From Isohypsibius dastychi (lineage: Eukaryota > Tardigrada > Eutardigrada > Parachela > Isohypsibiidae), in assembly GCA_034696485.1 (NCBI GenBank), contig JAQIWT010000535.1:1-18562 (forward strand): a DNA stretch of 18,562 nucleotides. The letters are read 5' to 3'. Both the position numbers and the translations under genes were made by a program. Below are positions 1 through 9,929 of this stretch, piece by piece (position 1 is the first letter of the stretch; each line of letters starts with the position of its first letter). Below the pieces are notes generated by a model. It was given only the letters and a program-made list of their open reading frames with translations. It ran no database searches and was not told the DNA's origin.

Positions 1-27
1 CCCCCCCCCCCCCCCCCCCCCCCCCCC
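1..27. repeat. poly-C homopolymer tract
   Basis: The window opens with 27 consecutive C. Other long C runs occur around 806-814, 1034-1045 and 16450-16466, so C/G homopolymers recur in this locus. The opposite strand is poly-G and could form quadruplex structure. Tract length in such runs is often unreliable in assemblies. Nothing else is visible between here and about 275. Confidence 0.9.
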
Positions 28-275
28 ACTCCGGACCTTTAAAAGGACCACCGAATACTCGACAGATGGCTTTTGTTTTAGGCCAAATGCTGAGAGTTCA
101 CACAAAACCGAAGATCGCAATCACAGAGTGCGAGTCCATATGAAGTTTTTGCGTTCGCTCGTCAGAGTTCCATCCTACCACGAAAAATGCTAAAAAATGC
201 TATAGCACTGACAATTCACCTTTACACTGTATTAACTGTTTAGGTTGCCGGAATTGGCCTAAAAATATATTGCAC

Positions 276-668
276 CCTTAGCTGAACCCCGATTCGTTTG
301 AGACCTGTCTTTGTGTGTTCTTGCACTAAACCAAAAACATCACGATCAAGCGCGAAAGAGTATTCCGCGACAGCATCTTCGATTTGTCACGTTCATAATA
401 AGCAATTTTTTCTAGCATTGTTCTTTGTTGGGGATCTGGTTGAAATTACGGCGTTTGATAGATCAACGACGATTTCATTATCTGACCGGTGGCTGGGGCT
501 ATCGTTATATTCAAGTACGAACGTCCGTCTGTGGTCACACTGATTGAGTTGAGCCATAAGCTTTTGCGCAACTACAAATGCATGATCGCCCGCTGCACTG
601 ATCGCTCCAGTAAATGAGTGTGTCACACCCAGTGAAACGGTGATTGACTGATTGATTGAATCGTACAT
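276..668 (-). other. unrecognised coding-like segment(s)
   Basis: On the minus strand 668-393 is open for 91 codons with a balanced composition, including stretches such as AISAAGDHAFVVAQKLMAQL and FVLEYNDSPS. After two TGA codons the same frame opens again (EDAVAEYSFALDRDVFGLVQ...) and runs to a possible splice donor, AAGG|GTGC, at 275-274. The hydrophobic and helical pattern faintly recalls KH-type RNA-binding domains, but no GXXG loop is visible and I do not assign a family. An intron could remove the two TGAs, but I found no convincing donor/acceptor pair. The segment could be two exons of a gene, a decayed copy, or chance. Confidence 0.3.
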
Positions 669-865
669 TTACCACAACAGCGAGACCCAGTCACTTTCTC
701 TCCCAATAGACTTTGGCCAAACTCACGAACATAATAGCGGTAGAAAAAACAGTCAAAGGGGCTTCCGATTTGCCTAACATCCGAAGGTCTCCCCGCCCCC
801 TCTACCCCCCCCCACCCCACCTCACAATCCGATCTGAAGGGTTGGAGAGTTTAGGTGTAGCAGCC

Positions 866-1076
866 CAGTGATGATTTTAGCTGGTCTGGTGGTCGGGTTT
901 CCTTAGGGGAAATTGAATGATCAGACCTCCGCCCAACTGGGCTTATGCAACCTGCATTAGAGGCGAATTTCGGATTGGTCGATTTGTTAAACGTCAGTTG
1001 GGGGGAGGTCTGATTATTCCACGGAACATACGACCCCCCCCCCCCAAGACTGACGGAGCAGCTATAATCATCACTG
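866..1076. mobile_element. foldback hAT-type MITE, 211 bp
   Basis: An 8-bp direct repeat TAGCAGCC lies at 858-865 and 1077-1084. The enclosed element begins CAGTGATGATTTTAGCTG (866-883) and ends with the inverted copy (1059-1076), matching 17 of 18 bases. A second internal inverted pair, 920-939 and 995-1014, matches 19 of 20, so most of the element can fold into one long hairpin. An 8-bp duplication with CAG-starting terminal inverted repeats is the signature of the hAT superfamily. There is no transposase, so it is non-autonomous. A C13 run lies inside (about 1033-1045). Confidence 0.8.
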
Positions 1077-1084
1077 TAGCAGCC

Positions 1085-2438
1085 TAGCATTCGGAACGCC
1101 AGAGTGAATTTTTTGGTCTCTGCAAATTTTTGCGCCTAGCGCGGAACACGCAGCCAGTAAACTGATTACACAAGCTCAAAACTCTAACGCGAGGACAACA
1201 AACTAAATTGGATGTAAGTCGATAGAAGAAGTCTGTTAGGCAGAATTTAGATTTTTGATTCACAATTTTTTCATCAAGAGATATTTTATCTGAAAGAAGA
1301 AGATTGAATGTTCAGAGAAGAGCTGGACACGACTGTAGCGCCGCCACAAATGCGACATCAAACCTCATTAATAATTAATTGGTCTTCTACATCACTCACT
1401 GATGTGAGCGCATAAGTGATCTTTTTGACACTGGCATCTTGCAAATAACAATAGGAAAAGTGAAATCATTTGTTCCAAAACATATTGCTAGCAATCTTCT
1501 TCATGGTCGTGCTCATTGGGTCAATTGTTTCAGCGCTACTGCCCTTTGGGCAGCGAGGACAGAATGAAAGATACACCAGGCGGCGCAATTTCAAGATGTT
1601 TTCAGCAGAACAGACTGACCTGCTTATCTTTGATAATTATTTTCTCAAAACAGATCAAACAATTTCAACTTCGCGTTAAGCTGAAAACTTTCTCTCTTCT
1701 TCGTTTTGTTGATTGCCTTTTATTTTGCGTTTAGTTATCAAGATTCTTATCTATCCAGATACTAATGATTCGTAGTTGTTGGTCGCATTCACCGCCTAAT
1801 TTTGGGTTCTGAAAGGATTCTTAAGCTTTGCACGTGTGATTGCACTATTTGATCTTGAGATCTGGAAGTTTGGGGTGGAAAAGGTTTGCTTGTTATTTTG
1901 GCTTCTTATTGTCCTGTAGCCTGATTGCATCTTTGAAGCGACTTCTACAGTATGTGCGCGAAAATTTATATGAAAATTAGGCTTAGAGATTAGTTGATCC
2001 ATACCTTTGTATCTCTTGTTTACAAAGAAAGAAATTTTCTGATTTATGTTCTGCGAAGAGGGAATCTGTTTTGAATTATTTCAGTGCAATTGTATTATAC
2101 AGAACAGTTTTTGGTGGCATTTTTTCTAAACTTGGTTTTCTAATTCCGGAAGTTTTCCGTACTTTTCTGTTCTTTCACGATCTTTTCGCCTGTACAGTAG
2201 TTTCGGGTCGTTTGTGCTTTAGTTTCGTGCATTTCTTATGTGATATTTTACTTTTTATTTTTATTTCACTTCAACTTTACTTTTGATACTTGTTATTCTG
2301 ACTCTTTCCGTTTGACAGAATGTGTGGGGTTTGGGTTATTACATCGTAACATTTTTAATCTCAGACTGGTTTAATTTTGAACTCACCTTATTATTGCAAA
2401 GTTTTTTTTTTCAATTTCCGTATTTACTTGTTTTTCAG
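1085..2438. other. gene-free, T-rich stretch, probably 5' intron or intergenic
   Basis: No reading frame here has convincing protein-like composition. From about 1740 to 2438 the plus strand is strongly T-rich, as in the other introns of the window, and it ends in a TTTTTCAG acceptor used by the exon at 2439. The simplest reading is that at least the second half is an intron of the plus-strand gene, with its first exon(s) upstream and unrecognised. A short ORF with a hydrophobic start at about 1503 could encode a leader-like peptide, but nothing supports expression. Confidence 0.4.
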
Positions 2439-2567
2439 ATCATGGGCTTGGAAAAAAGCACCTTGTCGATTTTGACGAAGGTTTCGAAGCCATGAAAAAT
2501 CTGGAGGATGCCCGGGAACAGGATCTGCAGCATCACTATGATCTTTTGAATCAGCTGGAATTATCAT

Positions 2568-2589
2568 GTGTACATTACGTGTACATTAC
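2568..2589. repeat. perfect 11-bp tandem duplication inside an exon
   Basis: GTGTACATTAC occurs twice back to back (2568-2578, 2579-2589) within a coding exon. Eleven is not a multiple of three, so the duplication causes a frameshift and an early TGA. With one copy removed, the exon is 356 nt, consistent with its entry phase and with the phase-0 donor at 2805. Confidence 0.9.
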
Positions 2590-2805
2590 ATGACGTCAAA
2601 AGAAGCCGAGAAAGTTATCGTTGCTCACGGCAATTATGAAGTCGTTGCCAGAAACGGAATGGCACATTTGAGTAAATCTCAGTAGCAGGAAGTTGTCGAC
2701 ATTCTCTTACCTTGTGGTATGAGCGGCTCGTCTGGAAATCAGGAAGTAACGGATATGGACTTTTCCGATGAGGAAGAAGAAAAGCCCCCAAAACCAGAAA
2801 AACGG

Positions 2806-3097
2806 GTAAATAATCCGGAAAATATTCCAGGCTTCAATAATTTCAAATAATTTAAAATAAACTTAATTTGAATTAAAAAAATTCATAAATTTAATTGAGT
2901 CGAATAAACAGGTTTCGATAAATTTTGAACGTTTTGAAATTTGGTAGAAAAGCCGAAAAAAACAACAGATTTTTTCTAAGATCTTTTAATCTAGTAAGTT
3001 CTTCAAATCTCTGGGAAAATAACTGAATTATTAAGGTAATTCGGTAGAAATATAATGTTGCAACTACGCACATTAAATACATTTTGTTGAATTTCAG
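2806..3097 (+). other. AT-rich intron
   Basis: It starts GTAAAT directly after the acidic exon and ends GTTGAATTTCAG. The stretch is AT-rich, with long A and T runs and no protein-like frame. Exon 3098 continues in the same phase. That continuation stays open to a TGA at 3317-3319, but only its first residues look exon-like, so the donor of that exon is not located. Confidence 0.5.
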
Positions 3098-4410
3098 TCG
3101 GAGATATTGAAGATCAATGACGAGAGTCGAATGCAAAAAATCAAATTATTTATTTGGATAGATTATTCAATCAATTGGGGAGTTTGGTTTCGTGGTCGGA
3201 ATAATATTCATTGCTTCGGAATTTTCTACAATATTCGACATCTTTCCCAAAAACTGAGAGAATTTCACTCATTCACGGACAATTTAGAAATTATCCGTCG
3301 TTTTCGGCTCCTGTACTGAAATTTAAAGGGTTCACAGAATGATTTGATTAATTATTTACAGTTGAATAGCACAACAGCATATGTATGATAATTTCGAACA
3401 GCAGTTTTCTCATCACAACGGAGGACCTCCTCAGTTTCAGCAGCGCCCTCCTCATTCTTTGCAGAATTTCAGCCTGAGACCTCCGTTACTGGGAAAGGGA
3501 CCACAGCAAAACGGAAGTCCGCTCAGACTGGAAATGCAAAACTTCCATCACTCCCGTCACCGGAAATGCAAAAGTTTCATCAGCTAAGGTTCCCACCGGA
3601 ACACCAGCAGCAAACTTTCCAGCAGCAGATGGGTTCGCCACCGTTTCGGACTGCGAGACCTCGGCTCTTCGCTCCGCAGAACGACTTCCGGCCAAGTTTT
3701 GGGCCGACCAGTCCGGAGCGACCTGATTTCGGATCGGGACTTCTGGAAACCCCGCAGTCACCACGTTTTCTTCCGCTACAGCAGAGAACACCACCCCTCC
3801 AAGAACCGGAAGTCCATCGACCGCAGTTCGATCATCATCAGAGTAATAACTTCCGACCAAATTCGCCGAATTTTGATCAGCAACAGAATACCGTTCAGTA
3901 ATAATCACCCTCAACCAGATTCTGGGTCGCCGCAATCACTACGTCAAGAGTACACTCTTAGCCCCCACGAACCCATGAAGCAACATTTCGAAGAGCCTCC
4001 ACGAAACTTTTCGAACCGCTTGTCAGTCCGATTAGAACAATTTCGGTTGTTCATCGAGAAGAGCGGCGACCTCGGAAGAGCCGGTTCGATGAGGATTTTC
4101 TTCAGGATCCCGAACCTGTTCAAAGAGCTGCTCAGCCGGTGTACTTTTCCAATCCACCAATGGTCATCGGTATGAATACTGTCCCACTTACTTGCACCGT
4201 TTGTTCCACTTCGAAGCGAACCCCAACCGGAAGTGGATTTGACGGAACGACTCAGGCGTCTCGCGCAGAGCAACACCAGCACCAATATTATTCTCACGGA
4301 TACCGCTTCTGGTTTCAGAAGACACCAGTGGTTATTTTTGGAGAATCAATACAAATTAAGATTGAGTATTGTTTGCCGGAACCGGAAAATGCTGAGCAGT
4401 TCGTTACACT

Positions 4411-4702
4411 GCTGATTTTGTCCTTCTTGTTTTCCGAGATTTTTAGCATTGTGTTTTTGCAATTACAGATATCAAGCTTGTTATTTCCATTTCGTTACCT
4501 CGCATCGTGTATTTGTGAGGAATGAAATATCACAGATTTTGAAATTGGAGGTGCGAAATTGACACTACTACCTTGATCGTTCCAGATCGAGAAGTTGAAT
4601 ATTTCGAACTGACTGCATTGCGCGGGTAGAGTGTACTATCGGAAATTCTGGCGCCAAGAATGAGAATTCGAAGAATGATCAGAATCGAGAACTTGTCATT
4701 CT
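4411..4702 (+). other. degraded coding-like or intronic stretch
   Basis: Short protein-like runs appear in more than one plus frame between about 4555 and 4700 (for example a polar run around 4648-4690), interrupted by TAG and TGA. They may be remnants linking the Gln/Pro-rich gene to the segment starting at 4703. I cannot place exon boundaries. Confidence 0.25.
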
Positions 4703-5163
4703 GAGACGGATGGTATCACCGCCGGTGTTATAACAGCGGGAACGGAACATCTCGCCCGTCCGTCTGCTGAGGATCTCAGACTTGGCGCATCGAGATTTGA
4801 ATTACACTATAAGATACCTGTCGAAAATGAATAATTAACAGATGAACGTCGGGTTTTCTAGTGAATAAACTGAGTCGAGTTGACCTATGACCTGAGTCTC
4901 GGCAGCGACGTCACCCTCAAGTTTCTCAGAGCAAAAAGTCAACAACGTGTCATATCACGACGAAGACTGCAATACTAGACCGATTCATGCAGAACTCTCA
5001 TCAAGAGTCGAGTTTTCCAGCTTGAAAACGCGGCGACGTGTGTTAAACAGCAACGACGTTATCAGCAACTTTATCACGTTTCCGTATCAGTCCGAACTAG
5101 TGCTGGATCTGACACCTATCCGCCCATCCACGGATGGCCATCAGAGAGCCCTGGATAGGTACG
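4703..5163 (+). pseudogene. fragmentary coding segments, one BTB-like
   Basis: Three plus-strand runs look coding. The first, 4703-4834, contains ITAGVITAGTEHLARPSAED and ends at TAA. The second, 4877-4977, contains LSLGSDVTLKF, which resembles the first strand of BTB/POZ domains ('SDVTL...'). The third, a frame open from 4947 to 5183, contains RPIHAELSSRVEFSSL, which resembles the following BTB helix ('hKavLssRSefFssl'). The last two lie in different frames, so a frameshift near 4950-4980 would join them. BTB domains mediate dimerisation and cullin-3 binding. Assignment is by pattern only. The segment may belong to the upstream gene or to a separate decayed one. Confidence 0.4.
5114..5160. 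repeat. nested inverted repeat
   Basis: Outer arms ACCTATCC (5114-5121) and GGATAGGT (5153-5160) are perfectly complementary. Inside them CCATCC (5124-5129) and GGATGG (5132-5137) pair with a 2-base loop. It overlaps the BTB-like coding segment, so it may be incidental. Confidence 0.6.
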
Positions 5164-5329
5164 AGAGATGGGTACGAATGTGAATTTTAAAGCGCCCCGG
5201 CTCGTAACTTTTAAGAAAAGTTTAAAGTTCGTTCGGAACTTGCATTTTGGTCGTAACCAGTCAATATAAACGCGCTCGCGAAGCGAAACCGACTCAACTA
5301 GCCATCGAACAGCAAAAAATTGAGACAAA

Positions 5330-5379
5330 GAACATTGAGCTTGAACATTGAACATTGAACAAGAGCATTGGACATTGAT
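5330..5379. repeat. imperfect GAACATT heptamer tandem repeat
   Basis: The unit GAACATT (variants GGACATT and GAGCATT) recurs about six times over 50 bp with small interruptions. It lies between coding-like segments. A small minisatellite of this kind has no evident function. Confidence 0.7.
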
Positions 5380-5600
5380 CATTTCCCATGAATACAGTTT
5401 GGAAACGATAAATGATTTTCTCGACCATACTCCCCACACACCACGAGAGTACATTGCAGAAGTCAGGCAGGTCCTTGATCGACGCTGAAACGGAATGTCA
5501 GACATGATGATATCAGGCTACGAAATCGTTGAACGGAATTTTACCCTTTGCAAAATGGCAATGCGCGTTCAGAACTGTATACGGACAAATAAATGAGTAG

Positions 5601-5870
5601 GATGATAGCAAGTTCCAGCCTTTCAACGCGCCTCTATCCCGAAAAATCTCGTATCGCTTATGTGTCGGCTTGAGCGGTCCCTGTTCCACGAGTCTCAAAC
5701 TGAGGATCGAATTCTGGATCAAAACCGGAAACGGGTCAGAAATACCGATCGCTGCCGAATGGATTAATCGTCCCGTTTTCAGACAGATGAAAAACAAAGT
5801 CTGTCCACCCGTGGACAAAATGTTTGATCTCATGTGCATATTATTCATTGTTATCAATCGAGTCCACTAA
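5601..5870 (+). CDS. unrecognised coding segment, 3' end of a plus-strand gene
   Basis: This frame is open for 89 codons and ends TAA at 5868-5870. It has codon usage rich in C-ending codons and a plausible protein pattern (SLKLRIEFWIKTGNG, EWINRPVFRQMKN). No ATG precedes the protein-like part. A weak acceptor (GATGATAG) lies at its start, so it is probably a terminal exon. The overlapping minus ORF 5513-5857 is judged to be its shadow, though some Kelch-like features could be argued. It stops 6 bp before the end of the minus-strand Kelch gene, a tail-to-tail arrangement. Family not recognised. Confidence 0.35.
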   Translation, partial: DDSKFQPFNAPLSRKISYRLCVGLSGPCSTSLKLRIEFWIKTGNGSEIPIAAEWINRPVFRQMKNKVCPPVDKMFDLMCILFIVINRVH

Positions 5871-5876
5871 CCATGA

Positions 5877-8445
5877 TCACATCATTATGATCTGTCTGCA
5901 TTCCCGAATCCTGTGCGCAGGAATGTCAGTCTTCGCATCAGAGACTTTGCGGCTACTGGCATCGAATCGAGAGAGCTTTCCACAACCATCAAGGAAAAAG
6001 ACTGAGCTCAGACAGGAGCTGACTTCACTTGCACAGGAGGAGCCAGTGGAATGCTGCAATCCAGTTTGGAGGATGTCAGGTCGATGCACTTTACGTGGAT
6101 GTTTCCCTGTTTAGAGAAGGTAAGCCATAGGTACTCAGCGAGAACACTGTAATGAATGGCGAAAGACTCTGTGGATTAAACAAGTGCATTTTTGACACAA
6201 AGATAGACGACGAGCATTCAATTTCTTTAAAAAAAGCGTACTCACTCTGGAACGGGAAGTCGCCACATTCCTCAACATGGACATATTCCAATACGTGATC
6301 CCAGCAGTGTTCCAGAACGTTCAATCGAAATAGATCGAAACTTCCTGCACCGGTCCACGCATCATTTTCCGAAACGACGTAGAATCTGCCATCGTCACTT
6401 TAAGCGACTTTCAATTCCTGTCCAGCCCAACGAAGGTTGTTCCTGAACACCGACTCTGGATATTTCGGTAGGACTTTGATTTTGCGTGTTTGGATATCTA
6501 ACAGCATTGACAATGCTCTCCTTCCGGAGAAATCAAAAACCCTCCGCCTACTCCTGAAAAGCGTATGATGCATGTGTACGAGAATAACTCTAGTAACTCA
6601 CGAGCATTTGGCGAGTTTTACCTCCGTTTCTCGAACCAACTTTCGGCTGACTGCAACTGATCTCTCCAGAAGTCTTGAGTTTTTGTCTGAAAATCTTAAC
6701 ATCTTCGCTTCGCGGTTCTTGATCGATATCGCTCCATCGAATTCTGGACGTAAGCTGAGACATGTAATCGTGACGAGAAGGATCCACAGCCACCAATGCA
6801 TTGAGCACTCGGATCACTTCGGTTTCAGAGCACAAATCCGCAAAATCACTCTCAAGGAAATCGATCACCTTGAGAAAAGAGTTTCATTTTTTGTTGAAGA
6901 ATGAAATGGACAAATACTCACGAATTCGAACGACATAGCACAAGCACAGCTGGACTTTGATGACGGAGCACACTGAACAAAGGACTGAGGAATGACATGA
7001 AATCGCAGAAGTGCATCCTCTGCCGTGAATCTCCAGATCGCGGGGTGAGTCACATCGCTGGACTTCGGCCATACGCGCGTGAAGGCTGCCACAACTGAAT
7101 ATCTGAGGATCTTCAGCCGCCGAAAAGGACAGCTTTGCGTATTGAAACGGGCTTTCTTGGTAAGCAGCAATATCGGATTGTTCTGTTTGAGTTGAGTTTG
7201 AATCTGGGTCGTAATCTCCAGTAAGTGTGAGAGGCAAATGCAAAGCCTCCACTTTTCTGCAACAAGAATCAGAATTGAACAATAATATGATGAACATATT
7301 AAGTTTTATCCACTTGGGGCATTCAAGAAGGTCAAGATTTTTACCTTTTCTCCTCATCCAGTGCATCCTGACCTTTCCACACTCGATCGTCCAATGGGGC
7401 GATTCGAAAATGTCTTCCGGCAGAAACTTGCTGCACTCAAACCTTAAGCCAGATAAACTAGTACGGGAATGCGAAACGTTACACTAGCACGACACGTGTA
7501 TTTTTCAATGTCGGAAAAACGTCGAAAACTCACAGAGTTCAGTTTTTTCTGGTACGTTCAGCAGGCTTTAAATAACGGCCTTTTATCCCGGTATTCAAGA
7601 ACTCATGGCGACACAGATCCGATTGTGAAATGCACAGTTAGTTATTGGACATAAGGACTTGAATGATCTAATTAAAATTTCCATAAAAATATACCTCGAT
7701 GAGAAAAACTTCCACCAGAATATTCCCCAAAGTAATTACTGAGTTTAAACAACCACTGAATTTACGTTAGGCATGATGTCCAATTCGCATTGACTATCAG
7801 GACATATACAGAAACTGACATGCAAAATATATTATTGTCCAATGGTTACGGTTAGTCCTGTGGGTTTGACCTCATCCTGGGATACTGAGCACTGTCATGG
7901 CTTCAGTAACTGCTTCAGGGCGCTCGGGGAAACGAACCACAAACTCGAGTGAGAGTCATTTTCAAAAGCAAAAAATTATCTTCAGCTTCAAGATTATCAA
8001 ATCTGCCCACATCTTCTTCTACATCCTTCGACCTGATTTTTTGCCAGGTGTCATATTTTCAAAAACGTTTTCACACCTTAGTTCAAATCTCACACCTGAA
8101 TGGATTGCTTTCATAAGCAGATCTTAGTTTTACTATCATATTTCTAAAATTCACGCGCGGCGATCAACCAACTTCACCGATGGATGTATCGAACAAAACA
8201 CGATCGGTAGACGAGAACTTTAATTTCAGTACGAGCAGATCATTTCGTACCTGTTTGCTCCCGTGGCGGCAGATTCGTTTGCTGTCTGTTTCCGTTGATG
8301 TTTCCGCGCGACCTTGGAGTGGGCTGATAGCTCTCTTTTGCTGCGGAATGTTCCCGGAAGATGCCCGTGAGTTTTTATCGTCAGAGTCGGTCTTTACAAC
8401 TTCGCCATGGCTGTCTCGTTGATCCGATTCGGTCTGGAAATCCAT
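5877..8445 (-). pseudogene. BTB-BACK-Kelch (KLHL-like) gene, multiply frameshifted
   Basis: Family members are cullin-3 ubiquitin-ligase substrate adaptors: BTB binds Cul3 and the Kelch propeller binds substrate. Exons read on the minus strand: 8445-8178 (polar Ser/Asp-rich N-terminus, then a BTB-like strand LLVLKLKF; donor TCG|GTGAAG); about 8095-7875 (BTB-like, VFENM... then DNLEAEDNFLLLKM); about 7500-7345 (donor AAAAG|GTAAAA); 7256-6922; 6868-6602 (BACK signature VIDFLESDFADLCSETEV); 6553-6246 (Kelch, starts VGGG); 6168-5877 (Kelch, FFLDGCGKLSRFDASSRKV, ending TGA). Phases agree at 7345/7256, 6922/6868 and 6246/6168, which supports the model. Frames jump by one or two bases near 8030, 7925, 7405, 7095, 6690, 6512 and 6010, and an in-frame TAA lies at 6402-6400. 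The first ATG (8445) is a guess; the frame stays open to 8502. Decayed gene or uncorrected reads. Confidence 0.6.
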
Positions 8446-8509
8446 ATCCAGATCGGTGGGTGATTTTTTGGGACGGTAATGGGGAGCAGAAGCTACTGAC
8501 AATGGCTCA

Positions 8510-9929
8510 CTTAGCGGTAATTACCGTCAAAAAACTGGGAACAGAAGCTACTGAGATACTGCCAAGAGCGCATGAGCGAAAAATCTAACTTATATCCTTG
8601 TCTACATCCTGCATCGATGACGTACTCCATTGAGGGCGGGTCCGCAATTCAGGATCTGATCTAGCCTTTCAGCCCAGCCAATCTGCCCGCTAGGGAGTAA
8701 ATGGTACACAAGAGCGTCATGCCATGACCAGACCGCGCTGAAGACTTTTGCGATCACTAAATGACCCCGGCTGCGAATCAAACAGGTTTTTGGGATCTAG
8801 TACGAACCAGAATTCGGTCCGTACCGGAAGTAGAATAATACAAGAAAATCGAACGCCATAGACAAGAAATGCAGTTCGAGCAACAGACCAGCCAGTTTTC
8901 AAACACATATTTTACATAACCGCGGCGCATCATACAGAAAAGGCCAGCAAAATGACAAACAGGAAGGATATCCGGGTATTAATCTGCTCGGCACATTGTA
9001 AAGCCCAGCAGTGATAAAGGCTTTTTTAGAAACTTACGAAGTCGAAACGAACTCACAGAAACCAACCTACAAATGGAAAAAACAAGATTCCGACTGAAAT
9101 CAACTCGCGGAGGCGATGTGTCAACAAACTAGCTCACCGGAAATCACCGACTAAGTTCGTCTCCTTAATGGAGAAACAGCCGCCGGAAAAACCATGAAGC
9201 TCATCGCATTGAGTGTTCGCAGCGGCTGTATAATATCTTCCTGGACCGGAGACTGCCCTCCGAATGGTTGCGAGTTTTGTCACATGTTTTTCGATTGATG
9301 CAGAATAAGATTCTGTTTTCGCTTTGATTCTTTGATCGGCTTGGAATCCGATTTTGTTGACTAAGCGTTTTTCATGATCGGGCCAGTTTTGTTAGATGAT
9401 TTGGCCGCCGGGATATCCGAATGGGGGAGATCAGCTCGCCTTTCCAGACGGATGATGCTGTGTTATCGCTCCAGCTTAAAACCAATTCAGTTTGCATTTC
9501 GTGGTTTTGGTACCAAGCCGCTCGGGCATTTGTATTCTTATTTTTCATATCGAAAATATCGGCTTCGTGAGGCGAATGGACTGATGTGTTCTCGTAAGTC
9601 ATCTGAATTTCTGTTGTGGAATATTTCCATCCTGTTCTGCGGCTGAGTCTCTTCTAGAGGATTCCTTACCATCGTTAAGACTGGGGAAAAAGGGAAGAAA
9701 ATCAGTTTACAATTCATCAAATGCAGCCCCAGGAGCTGATCGACTCGCTCGAGTAACACGTGCTATGAAACATCCACCGACTTTTCTCTTCCAACGTTAG
9801 TATTCGTGAAGTTCCTATTCATGGATGAGAAAGGAGAGATGAGGTTTTATGGGGGACGCTTATTTTAGAATACTTGGAATACGTTCAGCCACCATATTTA
9901 TTCATCAAGATCGATTTATTTTCAATCCG
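8510..9929. other. no gene supported
   Basis: Several ORFs of 60 to 90 codons overlap on both strands. On the minus strand, 9602-9372 and the frame below it down to about 9160 have a coding-like polar composition (for example QSPVQEDIIQPLRTLNAMSF). That run is interrupted by TAG and TGA, and no family is recognisable. It could be a decayed exon pair. A 15-bp near-repeat around CAGAAGCTACTGA occurs twice (about 8485-8499 and 8541-8555). Confidence 0.3.

Larger units (their letters stand above)
2439..4410 (+). pseudogene. broken multi-exon gene, acidic exon followed by Gln/Pro/Asn-rich exon, family unrecognised
   Basis: Exon 2439-2805 is bounded by TTTTTCAG and CGG|GTAAAT. It reads as a charged protein (HGLGKKHLVDFDEGFEAMKN...) ending in an acidic patch (DFSDEEEEKPPKPEKR). 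Its frame is broken by a perfect 11-bp tandem duplication (2568-2578 and 2579-2589). Removing one copy restores a single frame across the exon except for an in-frame TAG at 2683-2685. A probable exon starts at 3098 after AATTTCAG in compatible phase. The large exon from about 3362 is low-complexity, rich in Q, P, H, F and N. Its coding frame moves at about 3546-3562, 3890-3905, 4005-4015 and 4190-4195, each by a one- or two-base indel. Such composition is typical of nuclear or RNA-processing proteins, but I do not recognise the family. A working gene in a noisy assembly is the alternative. Confidence 0.55.

Noticed and set aside
1470-1679. Small secreted-peptide candidate with a hydrophobic leader
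   Set aside because: The frame starts at TTG, the first ATG shortens the leader, there is no clear cleavage or amidation pattern, and it sits in the gene-free T-rich area.
3486-3935. 149-codon minus ORF
   Set aside because: It is antisense to the Gln/Pro-rich exon; long open antisense frames are common opposite CAG/CCN-rich coding sequence.
5513-5857. 114-codon minus ORF as a further Kelch exon
   Set aside because: The plus frame of the same stretch has more natural codon choice, and the Kelch gene already ends at TGA 5879-5877. Not fully excluded.
6884-7366. 160-codon minus ORF taken as one protein
   Set aside because: It runs through an intron (7257-7344) and past a shifted frame and a donor (6921), so only parts of it belong to the Kelch gene.
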